From positions 66,503,561-66,567,560 of the forward strand of contig NC_088775.1 of NCBI RefSeq assembly GCF_954871325.1: a stretch of DNA of 64,000 nucleotides. The letters are read 5' to 3'. This document shows positions 24,089 through 33,892 of this stretch, piece after piece; the first letter of the stretch is position 1, and each line of letters opens with the position of its first letter. The translations under genes and the position numbers were made by a program. The notes under the pieces were generated by a model that was not told where the DNA came from, made no database searches, and saw nothing but the letters and a program-made list of their open reading frames with translations. This stretch comes from Gordionus sp. m RMFG-2023. Taxonomy: Eukaryota; Nematomorpha; Gordioida; Chordodea; Parachordodidae.

Positions 24089-24164
24089 ATTAAATAAAGT
24101 TCTTTATTTTCCAAAAGTAAAAAAAAGGTTAAAACTTTATCATAATCATCTTGGTATACATACA
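24089..24164 (-). repeat. 5' LTR of the short-LTR Gypsy element
   Basis: On the minus strand it starts TGTATGTATACCAAGATGAT and ends near CTTTATTTAAT, matching 20013-20088 with a few differences. The bases just inside it on the minus strand (CTAAAATTTCTAGCGGAG) are the expected place for the primer-binding site. Confidence 0.75.
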
Positions 24165-24379
24165 AAATTAACATCAATTTAATATTAAATAAATATCATG
24201 AAATATAACGTTTTTATCCTTAAACCTTCTACAATACAAAAAATCTATTAATAACATTGTTACTTCAATACAAACAATTTATTAACAAAATTGTTACTTA
24301 TATGTAACATGCATCACCTCCAAAAAAAATAAACAATCTAATAATAAAATTGTTACTTATATGCAGCAATATTTATTTA

Positions 24380-24510
24380 TTGTCTGTTGCAACTAGCATA
24401 TCTTCTTCATCTAATTCCGATTGTGTATCATGATCACTATCATATATAAAATTTTCATCCTCGCTTTCGATTACATAGTCATAATCACCACAAATAAAAT
24501 GATATTACAT
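24380..24510 (-). pseudogene. Possible acidic N-terminus of piggyBac transposase
   Basis: The minus strand reads DYDYVIESEDENFIYDSDHD followed by TQSELDEEDMLVATDNK and a stop. Acidic Asp/Glu/Ser-rich N-termini are usual in piggyBac transposases, and the position and strand fit the interrupted transposase at 18934-19885 with the Gypsy element inserted between. There is no sequence motif that proves it; this is inference from composition and context. Confidence 0.35.
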
Positions 24511-24656
24511 CTTAAATAATTTTTTATTTACTCACAGAATCTGCAAAAATCATAGTATATGATTAAAATAATTTGAAAAATGAGCCAGATGGTGAAAACA
24601 AGAATAAAATAACTCCACCAAAAAAAATATTTAAGTTTTCTTTTTCATATTTCTTT

Positions 24657-25212
24657 AGCGTCTACATGAGCGGGAGGGGTAGGAACAGTTTGCATCCTAT
24701 TTTTATGAGAGGGTAGGGTGGAGGGGAAGCTGTTTTAATAGGGGTAGGATAAATTTTTTGGGGGGTTATCTATTAAATTTTGAGATGAAATAGGAAAAAA
24801 TTTATTGCTGTATAATACTTTTATTATAGTATTATTATAATACAATTCATCGACCAAATCTATATATTACAAACAATCATGCACATTGTTTTCCAAATAA
24901 ACTATCCTTTTAAATGTAATTTAAAAGGTTTAGATATTTCAGCAAGCTTATAATGCCATAATAATTCATTCATTGTAAATAATGGAGGTTTTAATTGAAT
25001 TTATTATCTAAAAAATAAATTCTTTATATTCACAAAATATCGATAGTTGGTAGTAGAGATAGATTAATTTTAGTTATCCTTTATAAATTTTTTGAAAAGA
25101 GTATTAATAAATAAATAGGTGATAATAATAGGCGGCGGGAATTTTTTAGGGGGGTAGACAAAACCTTTAGAAGGGGTGTTGCATCCAGTGTAAATCCTGT
25201 CATGTAGACGCT
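24657..25212. mobile_element. MITE with AGCGTCTACATGA ends, copy 1
   Basis: A perfect 13-bp terminal inverted repeat, AGCGTCTACATGA at 24657-24669 and TCATGTAGACGCT at 25200-25212. Inside are G-rich patches (GGGAGGGGTAGG, TTTGGGGGGTTATC) and a palindrome CCTTTTAAATGTAATTTAAA near 24912. No open reading frame of note. A second, inverted copy lies at 33135-33605. Superfamily is unclear; a TA-flanked mariner-like or a hAT-like mover are both possible. Confidence 0.78.
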
Positions 25213-25375
25213 GTATATCTCAATCAAAATACAAAATAAAAGATATTTAAATTTTGTTTTAATAAATTTTAAAATAAAGTAATATCGATAATATATATAA
25301 AAGCATTGTCACACTGCGACAGTCACACTTACACAATTTATAATATATATATTTAAAAATCGTTAATTTTTAAAA
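25213..25375. repeat. Degenerate Helitron-like 5' leader, copy 1
   Basis: Contains ATATATATAAAAGCATTGTCACACTGCGACAGTCACAC, split here for length into ATATATATAAAAGCATTG and TCACACTGCGACAGTCACAC, which corresponds to the AAGCCGTGTCACAGTCAC leader seen at 26111 and 26547. It precedes a tRNA-like module. Confidence 0.5.
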
Positions 25376-25442
25376 GTGACTTATGGCCCAATCGGCAGGA
25401 GCGTTGCTTACAAATCTAATGGACTTAGGTTCGAATCCCAGC
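25376..25442 (+). repeat. tRNA-like module 1
   Basis: Pol III promoter-like boxes are present: box A-like TGGCCCAATCGG and box B GGTTCGAATCC, spaced as in a tRNA, with a T-arm CTTAGGTTCGAATCCCAG. The acceptor ends do not pair well, so it is probably a tRNA-derived repeat and not a working tRNA gene. Three more copies follow at 25636, 26193 and 26613. Confidence 0.6.
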
Positions 25443-26091
25443 AAAGATTTTTTTTCTCAATCTAGCAAAATATTTTTTTCTTTCTTAATCTGTCAAAATT
25501 AATCATATAGATACGATTCAAAGTTTGTAGCTACTTTAAAATCCAAACTATTAAATAGGTATTCTTATATTTTTAAATTTTTAATATTCTTTTTTTTTCT
25601 GAAAAACCATTTCATGGTCGTGAATTTTGAAATGTGTTAGGCCTAATCATTAATAGCGTCGATTACAAATCTGATGGACTTAGGTTCGAATTTCAGCAAT
25701 GATTATTTTTTTTTAGTCCAACTTGGTGGTTCCGTCCTTTGAGATTAAATTCCCATTGGACCTGAAAATATTGTCATTTGCAGACCTCTGGTGGTAAATG
25801 CATGGGAAAATAAAAGTGGCAGACGCATATCATTTATAAATGGATCCTTTGGCTGAGGTAAAATTCATTATGATCTGCTGTTTCCGATGTCATCTTGATT
25901 AGAAGTCTGCAATGGGCAAGTTTGGTGCACCTGCCTGCTCATTTATTTAAAAATTTTGTTTAACTTGCCTGTCCAATGTAAAAAAAATATTATATTGGTT
26001 GATTTGGCTCTTTATGTATTATATTAATGTTTTTTACTTAAACCTATAAATTATTTAATAAAAAAATAACATCTAATATTATCTATCTATA
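25443..26091. repeat. Helitron-like module debris
   Basis: Holds the tail shared by the modules (TTTAAAATCCAAACTATTAA then ATAGGTATTCTTATATTTTT), a second weak tRNA-like segment, and at 25785-25990 words resembling the ends of the hAT family seen at 10515 (TGCAGACCTCTGG and AAGTCTGCAATGGGC). No gene. Confidence 0.45.
25636..25704 (+). repeat. tRNA-like module 2, degenerate
   Basis: Box B GGTTCGAATTT and GTTAGGCCTAATCATTAATA mark a decayed copy of the tRNA-like module, with ACAAATCTGATGGACTTAGG shared with module 1. Confidence 0.5.
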
Positions 26092-26520
26092 ATCTATAAT
26101 AATAATATAATAAAAGCCGTGTCACAGTCACAATGTCAATGTCACAGTGTCACAATTTAAAATATATTTTAAAAATTCACAATTTTTTAAAAGCGTCTGT
26201 GGCCTAATCGGCAAGAGCGTCGCTCACAGATGTGAAAGTCATGGGGTTCAAATCCCAGTAAAGATTTTCTTTTACCTAATCTGGTAAAATTAATTAAATA
26301 GAAGATAAAATAATTAAGTGTGACATATTCACATACGATTTAAAGTTTGTTGTTATTTTAAAATTCAAACTATTAAATAGGTATTCTTATATTTTTAAAT
26401 TTTTCACAACGTAATAGCCAATATTATTCTTATAGCATCATACCTTATCAAACACTCATTTATCAAAGAATCCATTAAAATAATATCTAACATTACCATC
26501 TTTTACATCATAAACATATA
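26092..26520 (+). mobile_element. Helitron 5'-end fragment with tRNA-like module
   Basis: Starts TCTATCTATAATCTATAATA after an A, as Helitron 5' ends usually do, then AAAAGCCGTGTCACAGTCAC, a tRNA-like module and the shared AACTATTAAATAGGTATTCT tail. No hairpin-CTAG 3' end is present before the next copy begins at 26521, so this copy is truncated by, or arranged in tandem with, the next one. Confidence 0.6.
26193..26259 (+). repeat. tRNA-like module 3
   Basis: GCGTCTGTGGCCTAATCGGC with box A, then GGGGTTCAAATCCCAG as box B and T-arm. The T-arm stem pairs well (GGGG with CCCA/C), but the acceptor ends do not. It lies about 100 bp inside a Helitron-like 5' end. Confidence 0.65.
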
Positions 26521-26612
26521 TCTATCTATCTATAATAATAATATATAAGCCGTGTCATAGTCACAGTGTCACAATTTATACTATATAATTAAAAAATCGT
26601 CAACTTTGAAAA

Positions 26613-26678
26613 GCGTCTGTGGCCTAATCGGCAAGAACGTCGCTTACGAATCTGATGGCTTTGGGTTCGAATCCAAGC
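26613..26678 (+). repeat. tRNA-like module 4
   Basis: GCGTCTGTGGCCTAATCGGC with box A and GGGTTCGAATCC as box B; a centre TTACGAATCTGATGG looks like a degenerate anticodon arm. Located 93 bp inside the complete Helitron. Probably a tRNA-derived insert and not a functional tRNA. Confidence 0.65.
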
Positions 26679-27000
26679 AATGCATTTTTTTTGTTAATCT
26701 AACTTTGTATACTTTTTTTTAATTATATTAATTTCCTAATTTTTTTTAATTATTATTATTTATGTACTCAAAAAAAATTTAACTTTTCCAGATGAGGGTT
26801 TTGTATATTGTTATCATGGAAACAGATTTCGGATTTGATTAAATGAGTCTTTTAAAATTGGCTTCAAGAAATTGAAAACCAATTATTTTAAGAAGAACAT
26901 CACAGATTGTTCCATATCAAGATGCCAAATAATTATACCCAAATCAAATTTAGATTTAAGATAATCGATGTGATAATGAATACCAAGGTAAAATAAAAAA

Positions 27001-27024
27001 GGACGTGTGCAGGAGCACACGTCC
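27001..27024. repeat. Perfect 10-bp-stem hairpin inside the Helitron
   Basis: GGACGTGTGC, loop AGGA, GCACACGTCC. The second Helitron copy has an unrelated GATGTGTGCCCCCTACTGGA at this place, so the hairpin is specific to this copy. Confidence 0.8.
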
Positions 27025-27957
27025 AGAATCTATGACATGTGGGCTGATTGTTACAGTATGTCTCTAGGAATTTTGAATAAACAGGAAATCTAACAATTTA
27101 TGAAATGTTCACAAAATTTTTGAAAGCTTTTAAAGTCTACTTTGTTAATAGCCATGTTAGGAGGAGGATTTTGGAATACAAATGGCATGTGAAGCTATGC
27201 CTTCTCCCTTAACACCAAATCTTATTGATAAGTATACTTAATAAGTTAAGACCTTGGGTTTTGACCCATGGCAATTATTTTTGCTATTAATCTTCTAAAT
27301 AGCCCATTGCAATGGGGTGGATATCACCACAGTTTTGTGAGATAATCAGGTTTACTCCTGTAATGTATTTTTAGTAGTAATAAAATATCGAAATCTTTTG
27401 TAATATATTTTTAGTAGTCATAGAATTCTTATTTTTTATTTAGTATCCAAAATAATGATCAGAATTTATTATTCAAATTCATATCAAATTATATAATAAT
27501 AAAAAATAAACATTTTACAAAAAATAACAAAAATAACAATTTAATACATATCAGCCCCCATGATTGATTCCAATCTATTATAGCAGGTCCTTTTTTAAAA
27601 GAGTATTTAGGAAGGCTTTAAAAGCATTTAAATGATTTTTTGAGAATGTAGATTTTATACGAAGTGAGAGAGCAAAAAATAGCTTAAAAGAATTGATAAA
27701 TATCATAACTCACAAATCATATTTTTTTTATTCCATATTTTTCATATATTTGGCCTTTTCTCTAAAAATTTATAGAAATCTTGGAAGGATGAATTTTAGA
27801 TAATCTATTCCTCTCATTTGACTATTATTCTGATTCATCCATCGTCAAATGAAGGTAAAATTTGTTATTTATAAATACGGAGAAAATTTTGATTACCCGT
27901 CATTCTTGACGGACTATCAGCTAGTATATTTATTTTAAAAAAAAATTCTTAAAAAAT

Positions 27958-28172
27958 AACAAATTTACTCTGGTGGGGTCTCACAAACCCCAATCAGTCA
28001 CAAAATGCTTATATCTTAAAAACTACTCAACCGAAATATATGAAATTTGGAATATAGATTCTAAGATATATTTGATGAAGTTACTGAAGAATCCAGATTA
28101 TAATATTTAACCGTTTTTATGTAATATCTAGCATGCCTGGGGTTTCATATACCCCACCAGAGTATTGAAGGG
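27958..28172. repeat. piggyBac-type end or MITE with inverted GGTGGGG/CCCCACC
   Basis: ACTCTGGTGGGGTCTCACAA with CCCC at the left is matched on the minus strand by ACTCTGGTGGGGTATATGAA with CCCC at the right, and the right side ends CCCTTCAATA-TTAA. The 215-bp unit could be a stand-alone piggyBac MITE whose left TTAA end has decayed, or the subterminal part of the composite element. Confidence 0.6.
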
Positions 28173-28184
28173 TTAATGTTACAT

Positions 28185-29620
28185 ATTATCAATCAGCCAT
28201 TTGCATATTTTGAATCGTTAATAGATTCACAAGAGCACAAAGATTTAGATATGAGATATTTTGAAATCTAGCTATTCTGCTTTGTCAATAATTTAAGAGG
28301 TATTTCTAAAGAAATGCATATAAAAATTGTAAATAATATTACCAATGTATAATCAATACCTAACCTGGTAAATGAATCTTAAACATTGTTAAATAAACCA
28401 GCCTTGATTATTTACGTAAAATCGGTATTGGCGTCCTTTTTTGATGAACCTTTTCTTATAGTTATAGAATAGACCGTGAACTGGAATCAAAGGATGCAAA
28501 GGAGATTGTTCATACCCTATTGGATCTTCTTAAAATATTTGCAAAAAATGGATTCTTTTGTTAGCGATGGTCAGTGTCAAGGCTGTGAAAAAATCTGGTG
28601 TGGCGAACCCGCCTTTGTGCCCTATATCAAAAGATTATACTCTGGTATTTTAAAATCACCGTTTAGAATTAGCGGTCCAATTCAATAAAAAGTGTTATAG
28701 ACGTTAATCACTTTAAAGCCTTTATTGACAAATATATAGTTTATATAGCCAGTCTATCCATGCTATTAGAAAATGGAAAATTCTTATCAGATCTCGCCTT
28801 GATGTATGATGATCTATTTGAATTATCCAATCTGTTTTTAACTCCATGCAATAACAATCAGTTTAATAAGCTGAAAAATCAAAATACGAACGATTTATGT
28901 TCTAAAATCGTTTATAGTATATGCCTGGTAGATTTTAAACCCCCTTTATAATTCTTGTATGTATATTTAATAATTCAAAAGTAGTGCATATAAAAATAGT
29001 TTAAGAAGCTAGGGAAATAAACAAATTTAAATCAGTAATTTTGAAGGAAAACAGAAGGTACTCTGATATCCACGAAAATCAATTTATTACTGTCTTAATA
29101 AATAATATGCAAAATAGGTTAATGGATGCTAATTTCAATAATTCTATTAATTAAAAATATAAAATTGAATTATATGGTTTTATCTTTTACCTATCTTATT
29201 TGATATGGAATATTTATAAAAAACGGCCAGCAGACCCTCACATTTGTTATGGGGCAGAACAAATTAAACTACTTTGTTTCTGACTGAAGCTTGATGGAAT
29301 CTCGCAATAAATGGGATGAGGAAATATAATGATGATAATAATGAAAGCAATAAATGCCCCCTTGATTTGATAGTTCCAAAATGTATTAACACTATTACGT
29401 GTAGTATTGCTGAATGTAAGCGAGGCTTTCTCCTTATGAATGTCATTTTGATGAGTTTGCATGTAGTTATTATGATAAAACATTTATCCTGTTTAATTAT
29501 GATAACGTTAAATGGTCTTCTCTCAGTCAGTGGATTTCTCCTCCATATATTAGGAAGTGGCTGACAAGTATTAGGCATGCAAACGATAACTAATCAAGGA
29601 AACGTGCGGTTAATATTATT
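28185..29620 (+). pseudogene. hAT transposase (KIAA1586/p52rIPK-like), decayed
   Basis: Plus-strand pieces in several frames: NQPFAYFESLIDSQEHKDLD, NNLRGISKEMHIKIVNN, DRELESKDAKEIVHTLLDLL, a GQCQGCEKIWCGEPAF segment, DLALMYDDLFELSNLFL, DIHENQFITVLINNMQNRL and finally CSIAECKRGFLLMN and SPPYIRKWLTSIRHANDN. The LALMYD.L.ELS block and the C-terminal TxxCSxAExxRGFxxMN-type dimerisation motif are typical of the hAT families related to the vertebrate genes KIAA1586, ZNF862 and p52rIPK. There are many stops and frameshifts (for example after 28263, 28560 and 28681). It starts just past the piggyBac-type TTAA at 28173. Terminal repeats were not found. Confidence 0.62.
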
Positions 29621-31003
29621 AAAATATTGAAAAAGATTCGCTATAATGAATATTGTAATTTTTCCCTCTTTTTTTTGATCTATTCTTGATTTATGCATTT
29701 TATTATAGTAATATTATTATTGTATAATTATGAAATGCATTCTAAAAATTACCTCATTTTTATGCAAATATTATATATATTTGCAAAATATTTCAAATTT
29801 TTTATATCTTCCTAATTAGCTATTTTATATAAATGAGTATAATCAATTTAATATTAATGAATATATATAATGTATTTTATATGAAATGCTTCGATATAAA
29901 CTATATTAAAAAATAAATGAAAAATTTTTGCTCAAATTCTTGGAAAAACCGCCTTATTTTGCCCAGTGCCCCTGATAATTTTTTTTAGAGTGAGCGTACT
30001 TCCACTGCAAATCACTGAAGCACCGGATATGGGATAATATAATAAAAGCCTTTAATTATATTAAAACCATAGTCAAAATAAGAAGGGTTTCTACATTAGT
30101 CAGCAGATTTCTCTCATACTCTACCGGTCCAATTTTCTAAGCATTCACTTCTCTCTAAGGTGATATGTACCTTTTCTTAGTTGCCTTTATTATTTTTAAT
30201 ATAAAATTTATATATATTAATATATTATAATTTGTTTTTTTTTTAAATATATTTCATTTTGATATCGTTTATGTTGATTTATAAATTGAAATCTTTTTTT
30301 AAATATAACTATTCACACATTTATGATCTTTATTAAATAACTTGTCAAATCTGGCAGGTCATATAATTATAGATAGACTAATGGAAATTTGAATAAATCG
30401 CAATTTCTTTGAGTTGAATAAAAATGCTAAGGGTAAAATGGGACTATATTAAAAAATTATTTTTAGCAAGAGACATTATTATTTAAATATAAACTAACCC
30501 AAGTTCATATATATGTTTTGAACAAATAATTTTTCATTAATTTAAAAATTGGGGATTTTTATTATAGTATATACAAAATATTTTTGTAGATTTGTGGAAA
30601 TACACAAGCCAATATTAGATATTTGCAATTATATCTCATATTGATTCTACTAATACATCAATATTTGGCCATATGCTCATATCTTCTATTTTAACTAAAT
30701 CCATACGTTTTTAAAGTCCATTTACCGACCGAGTGTGTTTTAACTAATAGCTTTATTTGATGATTAATGGTATCAATTTAATTAGAGAAATAAGAATGGT
30801 ATGTAGATTGCGTGAATCTGAGTGAATATACACATCTCGGTATTATTGCGTATCAAACATGGAGGTGATAGGGTAGGTATAGAGGAAGCAATTACGCTAC
30901 AAAATAGCCAGATATAATTTCTTAGAATGCTACCAGACTTTGATATTTCCCAGAACAGGAATTGAGTAAATGAGATGATGCTTGGAAGAAAAATAAGAGT
31001 AAT
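29621..31003. other. Unassigned AT-rich DNA
   Basis: No gene is recognised. A patch at 30780-31003, and its continuation at 31195-31540 beyond a small MITE, is less AT-rich and may be an old element fragment split by that MITE, but I could not place its translation in a family. Confidence 0.35.
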
Positions 31004-31194
31004 AGTGCGCACAAATTAATGCTCAAAACTCAAATAATGCATTTTAAATGCATTCGTTTAAATTGGACAGCATTTTTTTTGTTTTAAATTTAGACGTTTC
31101 ATATTAAAAAATAAAAATTAACTATTCAATTTACGTTTACATTTTTTATTTGCGTTTGGAAACGCTGTGTTAAAACGTTTAATTTGTGCGCACT
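31004..31194. mobile_element. MITE with 16-bp perfect inverted ends
   Basis: AGTGCGCACAAATTAA at 31004-31019 and its exact inverse at 31179-31194. TA follows shortly outside the right end (31196-31197) and lies just outside the left end, so a Tc1/mariner-type mover is likely. Length 191 bp, no coding capacity. It splits a compositionally distinct patch. Confidence 0.75.
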
Positions 31195-33134
31195 GTAAGA
31201 TGGGAGCAATTCCGACTAAGGGGAAAAGGGAAAGTCAGACTACAATACTCAAGGATGATAAAAACTGAAAGTTCGAGACTAGTGATTATAGAGGACATGT
31301 CTAAACAAAGAGAACTGATCAAAGGGATGGATCTTTGACAAAGGAACCTGTAAGGTAACAATGTAGTATGGATAAATTACAATAATGAAAAAATAAAAAT
31401 ACAGGTTAATCAACTGAGTATAAGATCGGAAAATTGGTAAGGAATAAGAACCGATACTGAAACTAAAAAAAATAATAATATCCCGAAGTAACAAAATCTT
31501 AGCGAATCAAAAGAAAACCCATGACTAAACCAGGGGTATATTAAATTAACAATTATTTACATTTAAAATTAAAGCGTCAAAAAGTAAAAGCTCTCATCGT
31601 ACAATCTAGTAGGTACTATATTAAGTGAAATCAGATATAGGAATGAAAGTCCTTTTTGAAAAATATCCAATAATATTTTGCAAAATTTAATAATAAAAGT
31701 TATGAACTTGACATTTTAATGATTTTTTTTAACTATTGAATATATTTTTATTAATCTTTTAAATTCATTGTATCCGTTCATCTGTAAATTATTAAATAAA
31801 AAAATAAGATTGTTAATTTTTTATCACCAGATTTTTACAAATATAAATTTATTTTTTATGTTTTATGTTCCTTTTTATTTTCGATAAGTAAAGTCTATAT
31901 ATGAATTCTTAAATTTCTAAAATATATTATTGATGGCATGTTGTAAATTTTTAAAGTGATTTAGATATATTCTTCGATTATCTACATAATTATAGAAAAA
32001 ATAATTTGGTTTTACAGGAACTCAAATTTGCCAAATCTCCACTAAATGTATCGGAATAAAATTTATAGATAAGACTCTTAAATTTGAAATTAATTTTATA
32101 TTGTGGTCGCCTTTTTAATGTTCAAGGGAAACTAGGATGGGTGAAATACCCGAAAGTTGAAGGCCATAAAATTAAAAATATTTTATTTTATTAGTTTCTA
32201 TCATAAGATGAAAGAATTGTTAAAGGAATACATTTATATTGAGAAACCCTGGAAATTTTTTAGATATAGATTTCTTTTATTCTAAAAAAAATTTCCATCT
32301 ATTTTGCTAATTTTCAAAATACATTTTTTTAAAATGGAGCACTGCCGTTAATTTGACAGAGTGAAGCCTTTGATATATATTTTATATCTTAATTTATTTC
32401 ATATTATTTGTAACTTAGCCTTTCAGTAATAGAATATTAATTTAAAAAATTTAATTAATGATATAGATTCAACGTATAATGTTATTAGATAATTCTTTAT
32501 TTATATCAACTGTATTTTTATTTCAGATTTTAATTTTACTAAAGGCCATTAGCTTGTGAATGTAGAATATTATAGTATATAGTATACTTGTATTTCATAT
32601 TTAAGTTTAAAATAATATTATTTTTTTTTATAATTAAAGTTTTATTAATAATAAAAAATGATGCTATATTAAAACTAAAATGCTTTTATTTTATCACATT
32701 AAAATAAGCATATTTAAAATGTAATTTTTGATATTCTACACTCAAAAATATAATTATAATGGAATAATATATAAAAGGGACAATTTGTATAATGTTATTT
32801 TATAATGATTTTAGCTGGGTATAAAATTCCAATTATTTAAAAGAGTAAATATTTTGGAAAATATTAAAAACCTGATAAAAGTTTAAATAGCCGTATGATA
32901 TTAATATATAAACTATTAATATTCATTGTTATTGTCAATCGTTTTTGGATTTATTTTTTACCATTAATTGTATTATTTATTTAAACCTTTTATTTTAAAT
33001 TATACTTACTCTGTGTATTTCCACTATACCAATGTACTTAATAGTTAAACCTAAAAACGCTGCCAATAAGCCTGTGGCTTGGCCGCCTTGATACCGGATA
33101 GCTATCAACGGGACCTCCGATCACACTAACGTCT
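31195..33134. other. Unassigned AT-rich DNA
   Basis: No gene or RNA is recognised. 31200-31540 is purine-rich and less AT-rich than its surroundings; 33040-33130 is a short G+C-rich patch beside the next MITE. Confidence 0.35.
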
Positions 33135-33605
33135 AACGTCTACATGCCAGAATTTCCTCAAAAACTATGCCAACCCCCCCACCTCCCCCCCCCCACATAA
33201 TTTTCATCGCTTTCTGCAGCAATGTTTTCAGATTATTAATTACACCTTTTTAACTATAATAGTATTTCCTTCATAAATTTTAAAAAGATAACTTAAATTA
33301 TTTTAGCTCTATTATCGACTATCAAAATTTTTTGAATATAAAGGAGTTATTTTTTAGAACATGAATTCAATTAAAAAAATCGAATGCATTATTATTATAT
33401 GGCATGAATATGAGTGTGCTGGGAATGTCTAACCCTTTTAAATTACATTTAAAAGGTTAGCAGATAGGTTTATTTGAAAAAGAATAGGTATATATAAAAG
33501 TATTGAGTTTTACAGCAATATATTTTGCTCTATTTCACCTAAAAATTTAATAGATAACCAACCCCCTAATAAATTTATCCTACCAATACGAACACATACT
33601 AGTCG
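33135..33605. mobile_element. MITE with CGTCTACATG ends, copy 2 (inverted)
   Basis: Inverted relative to 24657-25212. It keeps the AACGTCTACATG end at 33135-33146, C-rich patches that mirror the G-rich ones of copy 1, the palindrome CCTTTTAAATTACATTTAAA near 33434, and TAATAGATAACCAACCCCCT matching the AGGGGGTT...ATCTATTA side of copy 1. The far end (about 33585-33605) is degraded to GTCGTCATC. Confidence 0.7.
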
Positions 33606-33679
33606 TCATCAATATAAAAATTTACTAAGGCCTAGGGCAATGAAAATGAGCCCTGAATTTACAAAACCCATATTTACAA

Positions 33680-33884
33680 TAGTGTTGTTAAACGGCTCGT
33701 TTTGAGCCGATTTCTTAATATTTCATACAGAAAAATATTAAGCAAGCCTGAAGATTTTGCTCATAAAAGGAACAAAGGTCTAGACATATATAACGAAATC
33801 TCGAGGCTGAGGCATTTTTCTGGCTAAAATATTGAGTTGGCCGTTTTAAAAAATCGGCTCAAAATGAGCCATTTAACAATGCTA
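33680..33884. mobile_element. hAT MITE with perfect 8-bp target duplication
   Basis: The left end is TAGTGTTGTTAAACGGCTC; the right end on the minus strand is TAGCATTGTTAAATGGCTC. The 8-bp flank ATTTACAA is repeated exactly at 33672-33679 and 33885-33892. Inverted similarity extends inward through GAGCCGATTT. Total 205 bp, non-coding. The ends match those of the large 43349-53977 element, so both belong to one hAT family. Confidence 0.9.
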
Positions 33885-33892
33885 ATTTACAA

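Larger units (their letters stand above)
20013..24164 (-). mobile_element. Ty3/Gypsy element with very short LTRs
   Basis: A complete-layout Gypsy fossil on the minus strand, inserted in the piggyBac sequence. Terminal direct repeats of about 76 bp at 20013-20088 and 24089-24164 differ at only a few positions and start with TGTAT when read on the minus strand. Between them are Gag (about 23430-23995), protease (about 23230-23470), reverse transcriptase (22133-22968), RNase H (about 21900-22125), integrase (20943-21812) and a tail piece (20678-20950), followed by a minisatellite in the 3' untranslated part. The coding regions are broken in roughly ten places. Near-identical LTRs argue for a moderately recent insertion despite the broken coding regions. 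Confidence 0.8.
26521..27924 (+). mobile_element. Non-autonomous Helitron, complete copy with tRNA-like module
   Basis: The 5' end is TCTATCTATCTATAATAATA at 26521, preceded by A. The 3' end is a hairpin CCGTCA-TTCT-TGACGG (27897-27912) followed eight bases later by CTAG (27921-27924) and then T. TC...hairpin...CTRR placed between A and T with no target duplication is the Helitron signature. The element is 1.4 kb, encodes no Rep/helicase, and so would need another Helitron's enzyme. It carries a tRNA-like module near its 5' end and a perfect hairpin at 27001-27024. The segment 26705-27924 recurs at 57553-63284. Confidence 0.8.
18627..28172 (-). mobile_element. Possible composite piggyBac element with nested insertions
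   Basis: The left end is TTAA (18623-18626) followed by CCCTTCAATGCTCCAGTG; the right end, read on the minus strand from 28176, is TTAA then CCCTTCAATACTCTGGTG. The TTAA target and CCCTT start are the signature of piggyBac. Transposase sequence on the minus strand lies near the left end. Between the ends sit a Gypsy element (20013-24164), a MITE (24657-25212) and Helitron-like modules (25300-27924), so the spacing is 9.5 kb rather than the usual 2-3 kb. Alternatively the right end belongs to a separate 0.2-kb MITE at 27958-28172. Pairing of the two ends is inference. Confidence 0.5.

Noticed and set aside
25376-26678. Four tRNA genes
   Set aside because: Box A and box B words are good, but the acceptor stems do not pair, anticodon arms are degenerate and the copies lie in a tandem repeated module. 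A tRNA-derived repeat explains them better.
29247-29578. Minus-strand open frames of 78-104 codons
   Set aside because: They are antisense to the hAT dimerisation remnant on the plus strand, whose motifs are recognisable.
30780-31540. LINE or transposase gene in the less AT-rich patch
   Set aside because: Translations in all frames gave only vague resemblance and many stops.
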